Part shown: positions 33,504 through 43,181 of the stretch, in pieces
How the letters are laid out: the number at the start of each line of letters is the position of its first letter
Position numbering within the stretch: position 1 is the first letter of the stretch
DNA from: Deltaproteobacteria bacterium
GTDB taxonomy: Bacteria; Myxococcota_A; Polyangia; DRWM01; JAAZOP01
Direction: 5' to 3'
DNA length: 48,463 bases
NCBI GenBank assembly: GCA_016218765.1
Contig: JACRCZ010000045.1
Location: 1 to 48,463, forward strand
Program-made: the position numbers and the translations under genes
Notes under the pieces: generated by a model
The model's database searches: none
Seen by the model: only the letters and a program-made list of their open reading frames with translations
What the model was told of the DNA's origin: nothing

Positions 33504-34079
33504 CTACTTCCCGCGCTTCTCGTCGTCGGCGGCGGCCTCGGCCTTGCCGCGACGGAAGAAGCTGGCCTTCTTCTTCTTGCCGGCGTCGGCGGCGGGCTTC
33601 TTCTCCTCGGCCTTCGCCGGGGCCTCGCCGGGAACCAGCTCGAGGATGACGAGAGGGGCGTTGTCGCCCTTGCGGAAGCCGAGACGGCGGATGCGGGTGT
33701 AGCCGCCGGGCCGCGTGAGATAGCGCGGCGCGACGTCGTCGACCACGTAGGCCAACAGGTCGTGCCGGGACAGGAACCGATCGCCGTCCTCGCCCTTCAT
33801 CGTCGCCGCCGGCGGCAGGAACCCGGCCAGCAGACGCCGCAACACCAACGCCCGCTCGCGCACCTCGGCCGTGGGCTTGGCCTTCCCGCCGGGCACCAGC
33901 TTGTGCAGCCGGATGGCCTTGGTGATCACCGGCTCGGCCCAGGAACGCAGCTCCTTGGCCTTGGCCAGCGTCGTCTCGATGCGCCCGTGCACCAGGAGGG
34001 ACGCCGTCATGTTGCGGAACAGGGCGCGCAGATGGGCGGTGTTCCGCCCGAGCTTGTGTCCGGATTTGCGATGGCGCAT
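33504..34079 (-). CDS. rplQ: 50S ribosomal protein L17
   Basis: 191 aa, longer than the usual 115-130. Family start MRHRKSGHKLGRNTAHLRAL, core through residue ~150 (PGGYTRIRRLGFRKGDNAP, VILELV). The extra C-terminal ~40 residues are Lys/Ala/Glu (AEEKKPAADAGKKKKASF) and probably disordered. Last gene of the cluster, 24 nt after rpoA. Confidence 0.96.
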   Translation of the reverse strand: MRHRKSGHKLGRNTAHLRALFRNMTASLLVHGRIETTLAKAKELRSWAEPVITKAIRLHKLVPGGKAKPTAEVRERALVLRRLLAGFLPPAATMKGEDGDRFLSRHDLLAYVVDDVAPRYLTRPGGYTRIRRLGFRKGDNAPLVILELVPGEAPAKAEEKKPAADAGKKKKASFFRRGKAEAAADDEKRGK

Positions 34080-34103
34080 GGGAGCGATCCTCCTGGGCCG
34101 GGG

Positions 34104-35126
34104 CTACTTGCCCTGCTGCATCTGCTGCCAGCGGGCGAGGAGCTGGGTCCAATTGTCCAGGCGCATGCCCAGACCGAGACCCATGCCGGCGAGCAGCTCC
34201 TTGATCTCCTTGAGCGACTTGCGGCCGAAGTTCTTCGTGCGCAACATCTCCGCCTCGGTCTTCTGCACCAGCTCGCCGATCAACGTGATGCTCGCGTTCT
34301 GCAGGCAGTTCGACGCGCGCACGCTCAGCTCCAGCTCCGAAACCGGACGGAACAGGTTCTCGTTGACCGGCGCACCGGCCTCCTCCTCCACCGCCGTCGT
34401 CTCCGCACCTTCCTCGAAGGTGATGAAGATCGTCATGTGCTCCTTGAGGATCTTCGCGGCGTACGCCAGGGCGTCCGGCGGGGAGATGGTGCCGTTCGTC
34501 CAGATCTCGATCGTCAGCTTGTCGTAGTCCGTGATCTGTCCGACACGGGCGTTCGTCACCAGGTAGTTGACCTTGCGCACGGGGCTGTACAACGCGTCGA
34601 TCGGCACGACCCCGATCGAATCACCGCCCGCCGTCTTGGCCCGGTCGGCAAGCTGGTAGCCACGCCCGGTCGAGACCGTGATATCCATCGCCAGCCGGCC
34701 GCCCTTGGCGATCGCCGCAATGTGGTGGTCGGGGTTGAGGACCTTCAAGGTCTCGCTCTGCGGCAGGTCCCCCGCGGTCAGCGTCGAAGGACCCTTCTTC
34801 TCGACCCGGATGACCTGCGGGCGGTTCAGCGTCGAGCGCACGACGACGCCCTTCAGGTTGAGGACGATGTCCGTCACGTCCTCCGCGACCTCGGCAATCG
34901 ACGTGAACTCGTGGTGCACGCCGTCAATCTTGATGGCCGAGATCGCGGCGCCGCGCAGGGAGGAGAGGAGGATGCGACGCAGCGCGTTGCCCACCGTCAG
35001 GCCGTACCCGCGCTCCAGCGGCTCGCAGACGAACTTCCCGTAGGTCGTGGAAAGCACATCCTCGTCGATCTCGAGCTTCTTGGGCCGGATGAGGTCGCGC
35101 CAGTTCAGGGAGTCCACGTGGCTCAT
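34104..35126 (-). CDS. rpoA: RNA polymerase alpha subunit
   Basis: 340 aa, normal. N-terminal dimerisation domain ([40 protein letters not shown]) and C-terminal DNA/activator-binding domain ([39 protein letters not shown]). Scaffold for beta and beta-prime assembly. Sits between rpsD and rplQ as usual. Confidence 0.99.
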   Translation of the reverse strand: MSHVDSLNWRDLIRPKKLEIDEDVLSTTYGKFVCEPLERGYGLTVGNALRRILLSSLRGAAISAIKIDGVHHEFTSIAEVAEDVTDIVLNLKGVVVRSTLNRPQVIRVEKKGPSTLTAGDLPQSETLKVLNPDHHIAAIAKGGRLAMDITVSTGRGYQLADRAKTAGGDSIGVVPIDALYSPVRKVNYLVTNARVGQITDYDKLTIEIWTNGTISPPDALAYAAKILKEHMTIFITFEEGAETTAVEEEAGAPVNENLFRPVSELELSVRASNCLQNASITLIGELVQKTEAEMLRTKNFGRKSLKEIKELLAGMGLGLGMRLDNWTQLLARWQQMQQGK

Positions 35127-35139
35127 GATGCCTCCGTTC

Positions 35140-35778
35140 CTACCGCGAGTAGAACTCGACGATCAGGTGCTCATCGATCTCGATGGGCTGGATGGCTTCC
35201 AGGTCCCGGCGGTCGGGCGGGGCCTTGAACACGGCGGACGTCCCGTCCGCCGCCAGCTCGATCCAGGGGGCACGATCGCGCGAACGCGCAACCTCGATCG
35301 CCTTCTTCACTCGCTCCTTCTCCGCGTCCCCCGGGACCAGCGAAATCGTGGAACCCGGCTTGACGATGAAGGACGGGATGTTCACCCGGCGCCCGTTGAC
35401 CCGGACGTGGCCGTGACGCGCGAGCTGCCGCGCGTCGGCACGCGTGACGGCCAGACCCATGCGGAACACCACGCTGTCCAGCCGCGACTCGAGAAGCTGC
35501 AGCAACCGCTCGCCCGTGACGCCCTTCGCGGCGGCCGCGTGGTCGAACGTGCGGCGGAACTGCGCCTCGAGGACGCCGTAGATGCGGCGCACCTTCTGCT
35601 TCTCGCGCAGGCGCTTGCCGTACTCCGAAACCTTGACGCGCCCCTTGCCGTGCTGGCCCGGCGGATACGGACGGCGGTCGAACGAGCACCGCTCGGTGTA
35701 GCAACGCTCGCCCTTCAGGTAGAGCTTCGCGCCCTCGCGGCGGCAGAGCTTGCACACGGGACCGATCATGCGGGCCAT
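35140..35778 (-). CDS. rpsD: 30S ribosomal protein S4 (zinc-binding form)
   Basis: 212 aa. The N-terminus carries four cysteines ([22 protein letters not shown]), the C+ zinc form. S4 core [20 protein letters not shown] and S4-type RNA-binding domain near [20 protein letters not shown]. Primary 16S binder and often a translational repressor of the alpha operon. Starts 3 nt after rpsK's stop. Confidence 0.98.
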   Translation of the reverse strand: MARMIGPVCKLCRREGAKLYLKGERCYTERCSFDRRPYPPGQHGKGRVKVSEYGKRLREKQKVRRIYGVLEAQFRRTFDHAAAAKGVTGERLLQLLESRLDSVVFRMGLAVTRADARQLARHGHVRVNGRRVNIPSFIVKPGSTISLVPGDAEKERVKKAIEVARSRDRAPWIELAADGTSAVFKAPPDRRDLEAIQPIEIDEHLIVEFYSR

Positions 35779-35781
35779 GGT

Positions 35782-36168
35782 TCACACCCTCCTGCGCTTC
35801 GGCGGGCGGCAGCCGTTGTGGGGAATGGGCGTCACGTCCCGGATCAGCGTGATGCGCAGCCCGGCGCCCTGGATGGCGCGCAGCGCGGACTCCCGTCCGG
35901 CCCCCGGACCGGAGATCATCACGGCCGTGGAACGCATGCCGAGCGTCGCGGCGCGCTTCGCCGCGTCGCCCGCCGCAACCTGCGCGGCGAAGGGCGTCGA
36001 CTTGCGCGAGCCCTTGAAACCGCGGCTCCCGGCGGAACACCACGCGACCGTGTTGCCCTGCATGTCCGTGATCGTGATGATCGTGTTGTTGAACGAGGCG
36101 TGCACGTGCGTGATGCCGTGCGCCGGACTCTTCGCCCCGGTCTTCGCTTTCGCCACTCGACGAGCCAT
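35782..36168 (-). CDS. rpsK: 30S ribosomal protein S11
   Basis: 128 aa, normal size. Motifs [57 protein letters not shown] and C-terminal [12 protein letters not shown]. Platform protein of the 30S subunit. 20 nt after rpsM. Confidence 0.98.
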   Translation of the reverse strand: MARRVAKAKTGAKSPAHGITHVHASFNNTIITITDMQGNTVAWCSAGSRGFKGSRKSTPFAAQVAAGDAAKRAATLGMRSTAVMISGPGAGRESALRAIQGAGLRITLIRDVTPIPHNGCRPPKRRRV

Positions 36169-36188
36169 GTCAGCCTCCCACGCCTACC

Positions 36189-36554
36189 CTACTTGCGCTT
36201 CATGATCCCGCGCCGCGGCCCCTTGCGGGTCCGGGCGTTCGTATGCGTCCGCTGCCCGCGGACCGGCAGCCCACGACGGTGCCGCAGGCCGCGGTAGCAC
36301 CCCAGATCCATGAGGCGCTTGATGTTCATCGCCACCTCGCGCCGCAGGTCGCCCTCGACCTTGTACTCGGCGTCGATGATCTCGCGGATCTTCTTGACGT
36401 CGCCCTCGCTGAGATCCTCCGTCTTCTTCTCGCGGGGAATCCCGGCACGGTCGCAGATCTTCGCCGCCGCCGTGGCGCCGATGCCGTACAGGTAGCGCAA
36501 CGAGACGCCGATCTGCTTGCGCCGTGGAAGGTCAACTCCTGCGATTCGAGCCAT
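36189..36554 (-). CDS. rpsM: 30S ribosomal protein S13
   Basis: 121 aa from the ATG at 36554 ([19 protein letters not shown]); an open frame extends further upstream but only through repeat sequence. Ends [18 protein letters not shown]. Head protein contacting the P-site tRNA and L5. The 113-nt gap before it holds a long hairpin. Confidence 0.98.
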   Translation of the reverse strand: MARIAGVDLPRRKQIGVSLRYLYGIGATAAAKICDRAGIPREKKTEDLSEGDVKKIREIIDAEYKVEGDLRREVAMNIKRLMDLGCYRGLRHRRGLPVRGQRTHTNARTRKGPRRGIMKRK

Positions 36555-36598
36555 CGATCTTCGCCTCCTCGATCCGTTTCCTTCGCCGTACCGCCACT

Positions 36599-36662
36599 CG
36601 TTCTCCGTTGTTCGTCTTTCGTTTTTCGCCGACGAAGAACGAAAAACGAAGTACGAAGAACG
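36599..36662. repeat. Long inverted repeat (30-nt arms) between rpmJ and rpsM
   Basis: Left arm 36599-36628 (CGTTCTCCGTTGTTCGTCTT...), 4-nt loop CCGA, right arm 36633-36662 (CGAAGAACGAAAAACGAAGT...). The arms pair over 30 positions with about five mismatches. It is built from the CGAAGAACGAA repeat family and lies in the middle of the ribosomal operon, so the transcript should fold into a long stem. It may act as an RNase III-type processing site, attenuator or simple insertion; not testable from sequence. Confidence 0.8.
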
Positions 36663-36667
36663 CCTCT

Positions 36668-36781
36668 CTACCCTTGCCGCTGCTTGTGCCGCGGGTTCTT
36701 GCAGATCACCCGCACGACGCCGCGGCGACGGATGCACTTGCACTTGTCGCAGATCCTCTTCACGCTCGGCTTGACCTTCAT
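36668..36781 (-). CDS. rpmJ: 50S ribosomal protein L36
   Basis: 37 aa: starts [16 protein letters not shown], ends [11 protein letters not shown]. Zinc ligands C11, C14, C27 and H32 make it the zinc form. Normal length. Between infA and rpsM as is standard. Confidence 0.97.
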   Translation of the reverse strand: MKVKPSVKRICDKCKCIRRRGVVRVICKNPRHKQRQG

Positions 36782-36816
36782 CGCAAACAATCCTTCCCGC
36801 TAGGCCGCGGAGGCGG

Positions 36817-37032
36817 TCAGCGCGTCCTCCCGACAATCCGGCCGCGCGTCGGATCGCGCGGCGACAACCGCACCTCGACCTCGTCCCCCGGCTTCACCCG
36901 CACCACGTGCGCCGCCTCGCGCCCCATCCCCGCCGTGACCGGGCCGTTCTCCGTCCGCACCGCGAACAGACCCCGCGGCAACACGTCCGTGACGCGCCCC
37001 GCAACGATGAGACCGGTCGTCCCGTCGCTCAC
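36817..37032 (-). CDS. infA: Translation initiation factor IF-1
   Basis: 71 aa from a GTG at 37032 whose codon overlaps the adk stop (GTGA). S1/OB-fold: [20 protein letters not shown], then [20 protein letters not shown] and RTR at the end. The middle is divergent: where most IF-1s have HxSGKMRKNxIR, this one reads [12 protein letters not shown], so the usual basic loop is weak. It blocks the A-site during initiation. map, usually between adk and infA, is absent. Confidence 0.93.
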   Translation of the reverse strand: MSDGTTGLIVAGRVTDVLPRGLFAVRTENGPVTAGMGREAAHVVRVKPGDEVEVRLSPRDPTRGRIVGRTR

Positions 37033-37673
37033 CGGAGGCCCAGCTCCTTGAAGATGCGCCCCCGCACCTCCTCCGGCTTCCCGTCGCCGGCAACGCGGCG
37101 CAGCACGCCCTGGCGCTCGTAGTACTCCGCGAGCGGCGAGGTCTGGTCGTGGTAGACCTTCAGCCGGTTGCGGATGGTGGCCTCCTTGTCGTCGTCGCGG
37201 TGGACCAGCGCCCCGCCGCAGGAGCACGTCGCGGGGGACGGCGGCGGGTCGAACTCGAGATGCCAGATGCGGTTGCACGTGCCGCACGTCCGGCGCCCGG
37301 ACAGGCGACGCACAATCGCCTCGTCCGGCACCTCGATCGCCACCACGCTCTGGACCTTGCGACCGTGACGGGCCAGCTCCGCGTCCAGCGCCTGGGCCTG
37401 GGGGATCGTGCGGGGAAAGCCGTCCAGAAGGAAGCCCCCGGCACAGTCGGGCGCGTGGAGCCGCTCCGCGACCAGCCCGACCACGACCTCGTCGGGAACG
37501 AGCTTCCCGGCGTTCATGAACGTGTCCGCCTTCCGGCCCAGCTCGGTGCCGGCCTTGCGCGCCGCACGCAGCATGTCGCCCGTCGAGATCTGGGGCGCCC
37601 GGAGCGCCTCCACCAGCCAGCGGGCCTGCGTGCCCTTTCCCGCGCCGGGCGGACCGATGAGAATGACGTCCAT
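37029..37673 (-). CDS. adk: Adenylate kinase (zinc-LID form)
   Basis: 214 aa from the ATG at 37673 (GGAGAAGG upstream). P-loop IGPPGAGKGTQA at residues 5-16; FLLDGFPRTIPQA; LID with RRTCGTCNRIWH and TCSCGGALVHRDDD, giving C-x2-C ... C-x-C, one residue shorter in the second pair than usual. Converts ATP + AMP to 2 ADP. Lies 25 nt after secY as in most spc operons. Confidence 0.98.
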   Translation of the reverse strand: MDVILIGPPGAGKGTQARWLVEALRAPQISTGDMLRAARKAGTELGRKADTFMNAGKLVPDEVVVGLVAERLHAPDCAGGFLLDGFPRTIPQAQALDAELARHGRKVQSVVAIEVPDEAIVRRLSGRRTCGTCNRIWHLEFDPPPSPATCSCGGALVHRDDDKEATIRNRLKVYHDQTSPLAEYYERQGVLRRVAGDGKPEEVRGRIFKELGLR

Positions 37674-37698
37674 GGCCTTCTCCCGCTCCCCCTCGGGC

Positions 37699-39018
37699 CT
37701 ACGCCCTGGCCCGGCGACCACGAATGCGCGCGCCGCCGGGACCCGTGAACCCGTCGTAATGACGGGTGATCATGTGCGACTCGATCTGCTGGACCGTGTC
37801 GAGCGCCACGCCGACCACGATCATCAGGCTCGTGCCGCCGAAGTAGAACGGCACGTTGTACTCCTGGATCAGGTACGTCGGCAGCAGGCAGACCGCCGAG
37901 ACATACATCGCGCCGCCGAACGTGATGCGGCTCATCACGCGATCGATGTACTCCGCCGTCTTGCGCCCGGGACGGATCCCCGGGATGAACGCACCCTGCT
38001 TCTTCAGGTTGTCCGCGACGTCGTCCGGCCGGAACGTGACCGCCGTGTAGAAGAAACAGAAGAAGATGATGCCGGCCACGTACAGCGTGTTGTAGATCCA
38101 CCCGCTCCGGTTCAGCGAGGCCGCCAGATCGTCCATGAACGGGATGCCGAGGTTGGCCAGCGTGCCGGGGAACATCAGGATCGAGGACGCGAAGATGGGC
38201 GGGATGACGCCCGACTGGTTGACGCGCAACGGCAGGTGCGTCGATTGGCCGCCGAAAACCCGCCGCCCGACCGTGCGCCGCGGATACTGCACCGTGATCC
38301 GCCGCTGGCCGCGCTCGAAAAAGATGATCGTCGCGACGACCACGATGATCAGCACCGCCAGCACCAGCAGGAACAGCGGCTTGATCTCGCCCATCGAAAC
38401 CTGCTGCCAGGTCAACGCCACCGCCGCCGGCAGCCGGGCGACGATGCCGGCAAAGATGATCAACGAGATGCCGTTCCCGATCCCGCGCTCCGTGATCTGC
38501 TCGCCCAGCCACATGATGAACGCCGTGCCCGTCGTGAGGCACACGACCGTCATCAGCCGGAAACTCCAGCCGGGCTCCGATACCACCCGGATGCCCGCGT
38601 TCGAGATCATCCCCTCGAACGCGAACGCCATCGCCAGGCCCTGGACGATCGAAAGCACGATCGTGCCGTAGCGCGTGTACTGGTTGATCTTGCGCTGCCC
38701 CATCTCCCCCTCCTTCTGCAACGCACGAAGGGAGGGCACGATGACGGCAAGAATGGACAGGATGATCGAGGCCGACACGTAGGGCATGATGCCCAGCGCG
38801 AAAATCGAGAGCTGCTCCAGGGCGCCGCCCGTGAACATGTTGAACATGCCGAGGAACGCGCCGCCGGCCTGGCTGAGGTACTCCTTCATCACCGTGTGGT
38901 CCGCGCCCGGCACCGACACGAAGATGCCGATGCGGTAGACCGCCAACAGGGCGATGGTGAACAGCACCCGCCGCCGCAGCTCGGGAATCTTGCCGATGTT
39001 CGCGAATCCGCTCGCCAC
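37699..39018 (-). CDS. secY: Protein translocase subunit SecY
   Basis: 439 aa. Starts [20 protein letters not shown]; ten membrane helices expected. Signatures [17 protein letters not shown] and the cytoplasmic loop [16 protein letters not shown]. The channel for the Sec pathway, needed by the many secreted proteins in this window. Located between rplO and adk. Confidence 0.99.
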   Translation of the reverse strand: MASGFANIGKIPELRRRVLFTIALLAVYRIGIFVSVPGADHTVMKEYLSQAGGAFLGMFNMFTGGALEQLSIFALGIMPYVSASIILSILAVIVPSLRALQKEGEMGQRKINQYTRYGTIVLSIVQGLAMAFAFEGMISNAGIRVVSEPGWSFRLMTVVCLTTGTAFIMWLGEQITERGIGNGISLIIFAGIVARLPAAVALTWQQVSMGEIKPLFLLVLAVLIIVVVATIIFFERGQRRITVQYPRRTVGRRVFGGQSTHLPLRVNQSGVIPPIFASSILMFPGTLANLGIPFMDDLAASLNRSGWIYNTLYVAGIIFFCFFYTAVTFRPDDVADNLKKQGAFIPGIRPGRKTAEYIDRVMSRITFGGAMYVSAVCLLPTYLIQEYNVPFYFGGTSLMIVVGVALDTVQQIESHMITRHYDGFTGPGGARIRGRRARA

Positions 39019-39039
39019 GTTTCGCCTCTCTCATCCGCA

Positions 39040-39067
39040 GTCGAGGGTCAAGCGTCGAGGGTCGAAC
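39040..39067. repeat. 14-bp tandem repeat in the rplO-secY gap
   Basis: GTCGAGGGTCAAGC followed directly by GTCGAGGGTCGAAC, two 14-bp units within an 81-nt gap. One of several unrelated short-period repeats occupying gaps of this operon. Confidence 0.6.
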
Positions 39068-39099
39068 GTCCGACCGCGACGACCGACCATGCCTGCGGG

Positions 39100-39603
39100 C
39101 TACTTCGACGTACCCTCCTGCACGGGAGCCTTGGCCTCCTCGACCGGCACGGCCGGCGGCACGAGCCTCTCGACGGTACCGCCCGCGGCCACGATCCGCT
39201 CGGCGGCCTTGCCGCTGAAGGCATGCGCCTTCACCGTCAACGCACGGTCGATCTCGCCCTGGGCCAGGATCTTGATCGGCCCGGAACGCCGCACGATGCG
39301 CGCCGCGCGCAGGGCCTCGGGGTCGACCGCCGAGCCCGCGGCAAACCGGGTCAGGGCGGTGAGATTGACGACGTTGTAGCGCACGCCGCGCGGCGGCACG
39401 AACCCGCGCTTCGGCAGCCGGCGGTACAACGGCATCTGGCCGCCTTCGAAACCCGCACGGGGCGCGGCGCCGCGGGCCGTGTCGCCCTTGTCGCCCTTTC
39501 CGCAGGTGGCGCCCAGGCCGCTGCCGGGACCGCGACCGAGACGCTTCTTGCTGCTCGCGCGGGAGCCGCGCGGAGGCGCCAACCGGCTCAACAGGTCACT
39601 CAT
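39100..39603 (-). CDS. rplO: 50S ribosomal protein L15
   Basis: 167 aa. Gly-rich start (SSKKRLGRGPGSGLGATCGK), then GFEGGQMPLYRRLPKRGF, core and an extra VEEAKAPVQEGTSK tail. Overlaps rpmD by 8 nt. Late-assembly 23S protein. Confidence 0.97.
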   Translation of the reverse strand: MSDLLSRLAPPRGSRASSKKRLGRGPGSGLGATCGKGDKGDTARGAAPRAGFEGGQMPLYRRLPKRGFVPPRGVRYNVVNLTALTRFAAGSAVDPEALRAARIVRRSGPIKILAQGEIDRALTVKAHAFSGKAAERIVAAGGTVERLVPPAVPVEEAKAPVQEGTSK

Positions 39604-39787
39604 GGAGCTCCTCCACCTGCACGAGGTGCAGCACCTTCTTGATCATCCCGCGGAAGCTGGGCGTGTCGGCCACCACGACCTGCTGGTGCAGGTGCTTGAG
39701 ACCCAGGCCCCGGAGGATCACGTCCTGGCGCCGGTCGCGCGCGATCGTCGAGTGGATCTGGGTCACCCGGAGCTTGGCCTGCTTCAT
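39596..39787 (-). CDS. rpmD: 50S ribosomal protein L30
   Basis: 63 aa. Motifs [54 protein letters not shown]. Start overlaps the rpsE stop (ATGA), so the two are coupled. Confidence 0.96.
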   Translation of the reverse strand: MKQAKLRVTQIHSTIARDRRQDVILRGLGLKHLHQQVVVADTPSFRGMIKKVLHLVQVEELHE

Positions 39788-40401
39788 GACGACGCCTCCC
39801 CGGCCGTCCCCCTCGACTCGCCGCGCTCGCCGGGAGCGCCTTCGCCGGACGCGGACACCGCAACCGCCGGCTCGCTCTCGACGGCCTCGCGCTCGGCCGC
39901 CCCGCCCCGGCTGCGCCGCCGCGCGACGGCGGGCTCGTCCTCCAGCAGCCGCAACGCGGCCATCGTGGCACGGACGACGTTGTGCGGGTTGGGAGAGCCG
40001 AACGACTTCGTCAGGACGTCGCGGATCCCCGCGGATTCCACGATCGCACGCACCGCACCGCCCGCGATGACCCCCGTGCCCGGAACGGCCGGACGCAGCA
40101 GGACGCGGCTCGAGCCGTAGCGGCCGATGATCTCGTGGGGCACCGTGGTCCCCGCCAGCGGGACGCGCAGGAGCGACTTGCGGGCCCGCTCCGTCCCCTT
40201 GCGGATCGCCTCGGGCACCTCGCGCGCCTTGCCCAGCGCGACCCCGACCTGGCCGGAACCGTCGCCGACCACGATGATCGCGGAAAACGAGAAGCGACGG
40301 CCGCCCTTGACCACCTTCGCCACACGGTTGACGTTGACCACGCGGCTGGGCAGCTCCTCCGCCTGCAGGTCCCGCGGTTCTCGATCACGCATCTCTGCCA
40401 C
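39784..40401 (-). CDS. rpsE: 30S ribosomal protein S5
   Basis: 205 aa. Double-stranded-RNA-type N-terminal domain ([38 protein letters not shown]) and C-terminal [19 protein letters not shown]. The last ~45 residues (Glu/Ala/Ser-rich) go beyond the usual end. Works in translational accuracy. Confidence 0.97.
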   Translation of the reverse strand: MAEMRDREPRDLQAEELPSRVVNVNRVAKVVKGGRRFSFSAIIVVGDGSGQVGVALGKAREVPEAIRKGTERARKSLLRVPLAGTTVPHEIIGRYGSSRVLLRPAVPGTGVIAGGAVRAIVESAGIRDVLTKSFGSPNPHNVVRATMAALRLLEDEPAVARRRSRGGAAEREAVESEPAVAVSASGEGAPGERGESRGTAGEASS

Positions 40402-40450
40402 TTCAGCACCTCACACACGCGGTCGCCGGCCGCCGGTCCCCGATCCGGAG

Positions 40451-40474
40451 ACCGGGAACCGGGAACCGAGGACC
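40451..40474. repeat. GGGAACC tandem repeat in the rplR-rpsE gap
   Basis: ACCGGGAACCGGGAACCGAG and flanks in the 72-nt gap; its edge touches the rplR stop. Upstream at 40436-40450 a TCCCCGATCCGGAG stretch can pair partly with it. Confidence 0.55.
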
Positions 40475-40833
40475 TAGAACTGCAAACCACCCTCCCGCGC
40501 ACCCTTGGCGAGCGCGGCGACGCGTCCGTGATAGCGGTAGCCGCCGCGGTCGAAGGCCACGGCCTTGACGCCCTTCTCGAGACAGCGCTTGGCGACAAGC
40601 TTGCCGACGGCGGTGGAGACGTCGCGCTTCTTGGCGCCGGGCCGCATGGCGCGGACTTCCTTCTCGCAGCTCGAGGCGTGGGCCAGGGTCTTCCCGGCCG
40701 CGTCGTCGACGACCTGCGCGTAGATGTGCTTCGCACTGCGGAAAACGGCGAGCCGCGGCCGGACGGCCGTCCCCTGCAGCGTGCGGCGGATCCGCTCGTG
40801 CCGTCGCTCCCTTGCTTCGTCGCGCTGACCCAT
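40474..40833 (-). CDS. rplR: 50S ribosomal protein L18
   Basis: 119 aa. [60 protein letters not shown]. Binds 5S rRNA with L5. Normal length. Confidence 0.98.
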   Translation of the reverse strand: MGQRDEARERRHERIRRTLQGTAVRPRLAVFRSAKHIYAQVVDDAAGKTLAHASSCEKEVRAMRPGAKKRDVSTAVGKLVAKRCLEKGVKAVAFDRGGYRYHGRVAALAKGAREGGLQF

Positions 40834-40892
40834 CTTCTTCCTCCTCCTTCACCGGGCACCCCCGTGCATAGGGGACGCCGAAGGAGCTCCCG

Positions 40893-41441
40893 CTACTTGG
40901 CCCCCTTGCGGGCCTTGAGCGTGATCTGCTCGCCCAGGAACCGGACCCCCTTGCCCTTGTACCGGTCCGCCGCGGCCAGACGCCGCAGGTCGGCGGAAAA
41001 CCGCCCCAGCACGATCTTGTCGGCGGAACGAAGCGTGAGCACCGTGTCCTTGTCCGAAAGCTCGGCCTTCACCACCGGCGGCAGCGGGAACGGCCGGTCG
41101 AACGAGAACACGCCCTTGAAACCGACCGCACCCTCGACCAGCCGGAAGCTGTACCCGACCCCCTGGATCTGCAGCTTGCGCTCGTAACCCTCCGTCACGC
41201 CCTTCACCATGCCGGCCAGCAACGCCCGCGCCAGACCGTGGTACGCCTTCTGCCGGCGACCCAGGTCGTCCGCCGCGGAGAGACGGGCGGTGCGACCCTC
41301 GACGGCAAGCGTTACGCCCGCGGGCACGTGCTGCTTGACCTCGCCCTTCGGCCCCTTGACCACCAGCTGGCCCTCCTTCAGCGCGGCGGTCACGCCCTGG
41401 GGCAGCTCGACGGGTTGCTTTCCGATTCTCGACATCGCCAT
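40893..41441 (-). CDS. rplF: 50S ribosomal protein L6
   Basis: 182 aa from the ATG at 41441 (AGGGAG, 7 nt); the next ATG, six bases on, gives the more usual MSRIGKQPVELPQGV but has poor spacing. VKGPKGEVKQHVPAG, then the GF signature GVGYSFRLVEGAVGFKGVF. Near the sarcin-ricin loop. Confidence 0.97.
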   Translation of the reverse strand: MAMSRIGKQPVELPQGVTAALKEGQLVVKGPKGEVKQHVPAGVTLAVEGRTARLSAADDLGRRQKAYHGLARALLAGMVKGVTEGYERKLQIQGVGYSFRLVEGAVGFKGVFSFDRPFPLPPVVKAELSDKDTVLTLRSADKIVLGRFSADLRRLAAADRYKGKGVRFLGEQITLKARKGAK

Positions 41442-41484
41442 GGTACGACTCCCTGCTGCGGACACCCGCCGGACCGGCGGCCGC

Positions 41485-41880
41485 CTACCACACCTCGCAG
41501 AGCACCTCGCCGCCGACGCGCTTCTTGCGGGCCTCCGCGTCCGTCATCAGCCCCTGGGGCGTCGTCAAGACCGCGACGCCCAGGCCGTTGCGGACCTTGG
41601 GCAGCTTGTCGGCGCCCGCATAGACGCGACGGCCGGGACGGCTCACGCGACGCACGCCGAGGATCGCCGGCTTGCGCGCGGCGTCGTAGGCCAGCGTCAC
41701 GACGAGCACCGGATGCCCCGCCGCGGTCGTCTTCTCCACGTCGCGCACGTAGCCCTCCCGCCGCAGCACGTCGCAGAGCGCCTGCTTGATGTGCGAGAAC
41801 GGCAGCCGGATGTTGGCATGCCGGGCGCGATGACCGTTCATGACTCGGCACAACAGGTCGGCAATGGGATCGCTGGTCAT
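41485..41880 (-). CDS. rpsH: 30S ribosomal protein S8
   Basis: 131 aa. Start MTSDPIADLLCRVMNGHRAR; C-terminal VAVLTTPQGLMTDAEARKKR, VGGEVLCEVW. Central-domain 16S binder; in E. coli its mRNA site controls the spc operon. Confidence 0.98.
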   Translation of the reverse strand: MTSDPIADLLCRVMNGHRARHANIRLPFSHIKQALCDVLRREGYVRDVEKTTAAGHPVLVVTLAYDAARKPAILGVRRVSRPGRRVYAGADKLPKVRNGLGVAVLTTPQGLMTDAEARKKRVGGEVLCEVW

Positions 41881-41884
41881 GATC

Positions 41885-42070
41885 TCACCAGCTCGCCTTG
41901 ATCACGCCGGGAAGCTCGCCGCGGGAGGCGAGCATCCGCAGGCAGATCCGGCAGAGGTTGAACTTGCGGTAGAACCCGCGCGGCCGACCGCAGACGGGAC
42001 AGCGGTTGCGATGCCGCGTCGGAAACTTCGGCTTGGCGATGAGCTTGGCGAAGGCTTGCCTGCGGGCCAC
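41885..42070 (-). CDS. rpsN: 30S ribosomal protein S14, zinc form
   Basis: 61 aa from a GTG at 42070 with AAGGAGG upstream, 2 nt after rpl[15 protein letters not shown] and LCRICLRML form the C-x2-C ... C-x2-C zinc site of the short (type Z) S14; ends PGVIKASW. Confidence 0.97.
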   Translation of the reverse strand: MARRQAFAKLIAKPKFPTRHRNRCPVCGRPRGFYRKFNLCRICLRMLASRGELPGVIKASW

Positions 42071-42072
42071 GG

Positions 42073-42822
42073 CTATTTGCCTCCTTCGGGTCGGAACGGA
42101 AACCCGAGACGGGCGAGGAGCGCCCGACCTTCCTTGTCCGAACGCGCGGACGTGCAGAAGGTGACGTTCATGCCCTTGACCTTGTCGATCTTGTCGTAGT
42201 CGATCTCCGGGAAGATGATCTGCTCGCGCAACCCCAACGTGTAGTTGCCCTTGCCGTCGAACTGCTTGGGCGAGAAACCCTTGAAATCGCGCATCCGGGG
42301 AATCGCCAGCGCGAGCAGCCGATCGAGGAACTCCCACATCCGCTCCCGCCGCAACGTCACCATGACCCCGATGGGATGGCCGGCGCGGAGCTTGAAGGTC
42401 GAAATCGATTTGCGCGCGCGGGTGATGACCGGCTTCTGCCCGGCAATCGCCGTCATCTCGACCACGGCCGCATCAATGACCTTCACGTTCTGCGTCGCCT
42501 CGCCCATGCCCATGTTGAGCACGATCTTGCGCAGGCGCGGCACGCGCATCGGGTTCTTGAAGGCGGGATCCTGGGCCAGCGCGGGCACGACCTCCTTGAG
42601 GTAGAGGGTCGCCATGCGCGGCGTGACCTTCTCCTTGGGCTGCCGCGGCTGCTTGCCCTTGGGCGCCTCGCCCTTCGCCGGCTTGGCCCCCTTGGCCGCA
42701 CCCTCCTTGCCGGGCTTCCCGCCCTTGGACGCGGCGTCCTTCGCCGGCTTCTCCTTGGGCGGCTTGTCCTTGCCCGGCTTCTCCGCCGCGGCCCCGTCCT
42801 TCTTGTCCTCGTTCTGCGCCAT
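42073..42822 (-). CDS. rplE: 50S ribosomal protein L5 with long N-terminal extension
   Basis: 249 aa, about 70 more than usual. The typical protein begins near residue 68 ([18 protein letters not shown]) and contains [37 protein letters not shown] and [15 protein letters not shown]. The first ~67 residues are Lys/Pro/Ala/Gly-rich ([20 protein letters not shown]) and probably disordered. The ATG at 42822 has a GGAG-type site, so the extension appears to be translated; an internal ATG at the core start lacks one. Confidence 0.95.
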   Translation of the reverse strand: MAQNEDKKDGAAAEKPGKDKPPKEKPAKDAASKGGKPGKEGAAKGAKPAKGEAPKGKQPRQPKEKVTPRMATLYLKEVVPALAQDPAFKNPMRVPRLRKIVLNMGMGEATQNVKVIDAAVVEMTAIAGQKPVITRARKSISTFKLRAGHPIGVMVTLRRERMWEFLDRLLALAIPRMRDFKGFSPKQFDGKGNYTLGLREQIIFPEIDYDKIDKVKGMNVTFCTSARSDKEGRALLARLGFPFRPEGGK

Positions 42823-42848
42823 CGTCGAACTCCGTCGCCTCCGGAGAA

Positions 42849-43160
42849 TCAGTCGAAGACCGTGCCGGTCTTGACCGCCATCCGGACCATCTTGCCGTCC
42901 TTGTTGGTCCCGCGACGCGTGCGCGTGGGACGATTCGTCTTGCCGTCGAGCAGCAGGACGTTCGAGGCGTGGATCGAGGCCTCGATCTCCACGATGCCGC
43001 CCGAGGGGTTCTGCCGGGTCGGACGCTGGTGCTTCTTCACCAGGTTCACCCCCTCGACAATCACGCGGTTCTCGGCCGGAAGCGCACGCTTCACCTTGCC
43101 CGTCTTGCCGGCGCTCTTGCCCGAGATCACCACGACCAGATCACCCTTCTTCACGTGCAT
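42849..43160 (-). CDS. rplX: 50S ribosomal protein L24
   Basis: 103 aa from the ATG at 43160 (GGAGG, 6 nt). KOW motif [36 protein letters not shown]-terminal [16 protein letters not shown]. Assembly initiator of the 50S subunit. Confidence 0.97.
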   Translation of the reverse strand: MHVKKGDLVVVISGKSAGKTGKVKRALPAENRVIVEGVNLVKKHQRPTRQNPSGGIVEIEASIHASNVLLLDGKTNRPTRTRRGTNKDGKMVRMAVKTGTVFD

Positions 43161-43181
43161 CACCGGCCTCCAACGCCCCGC

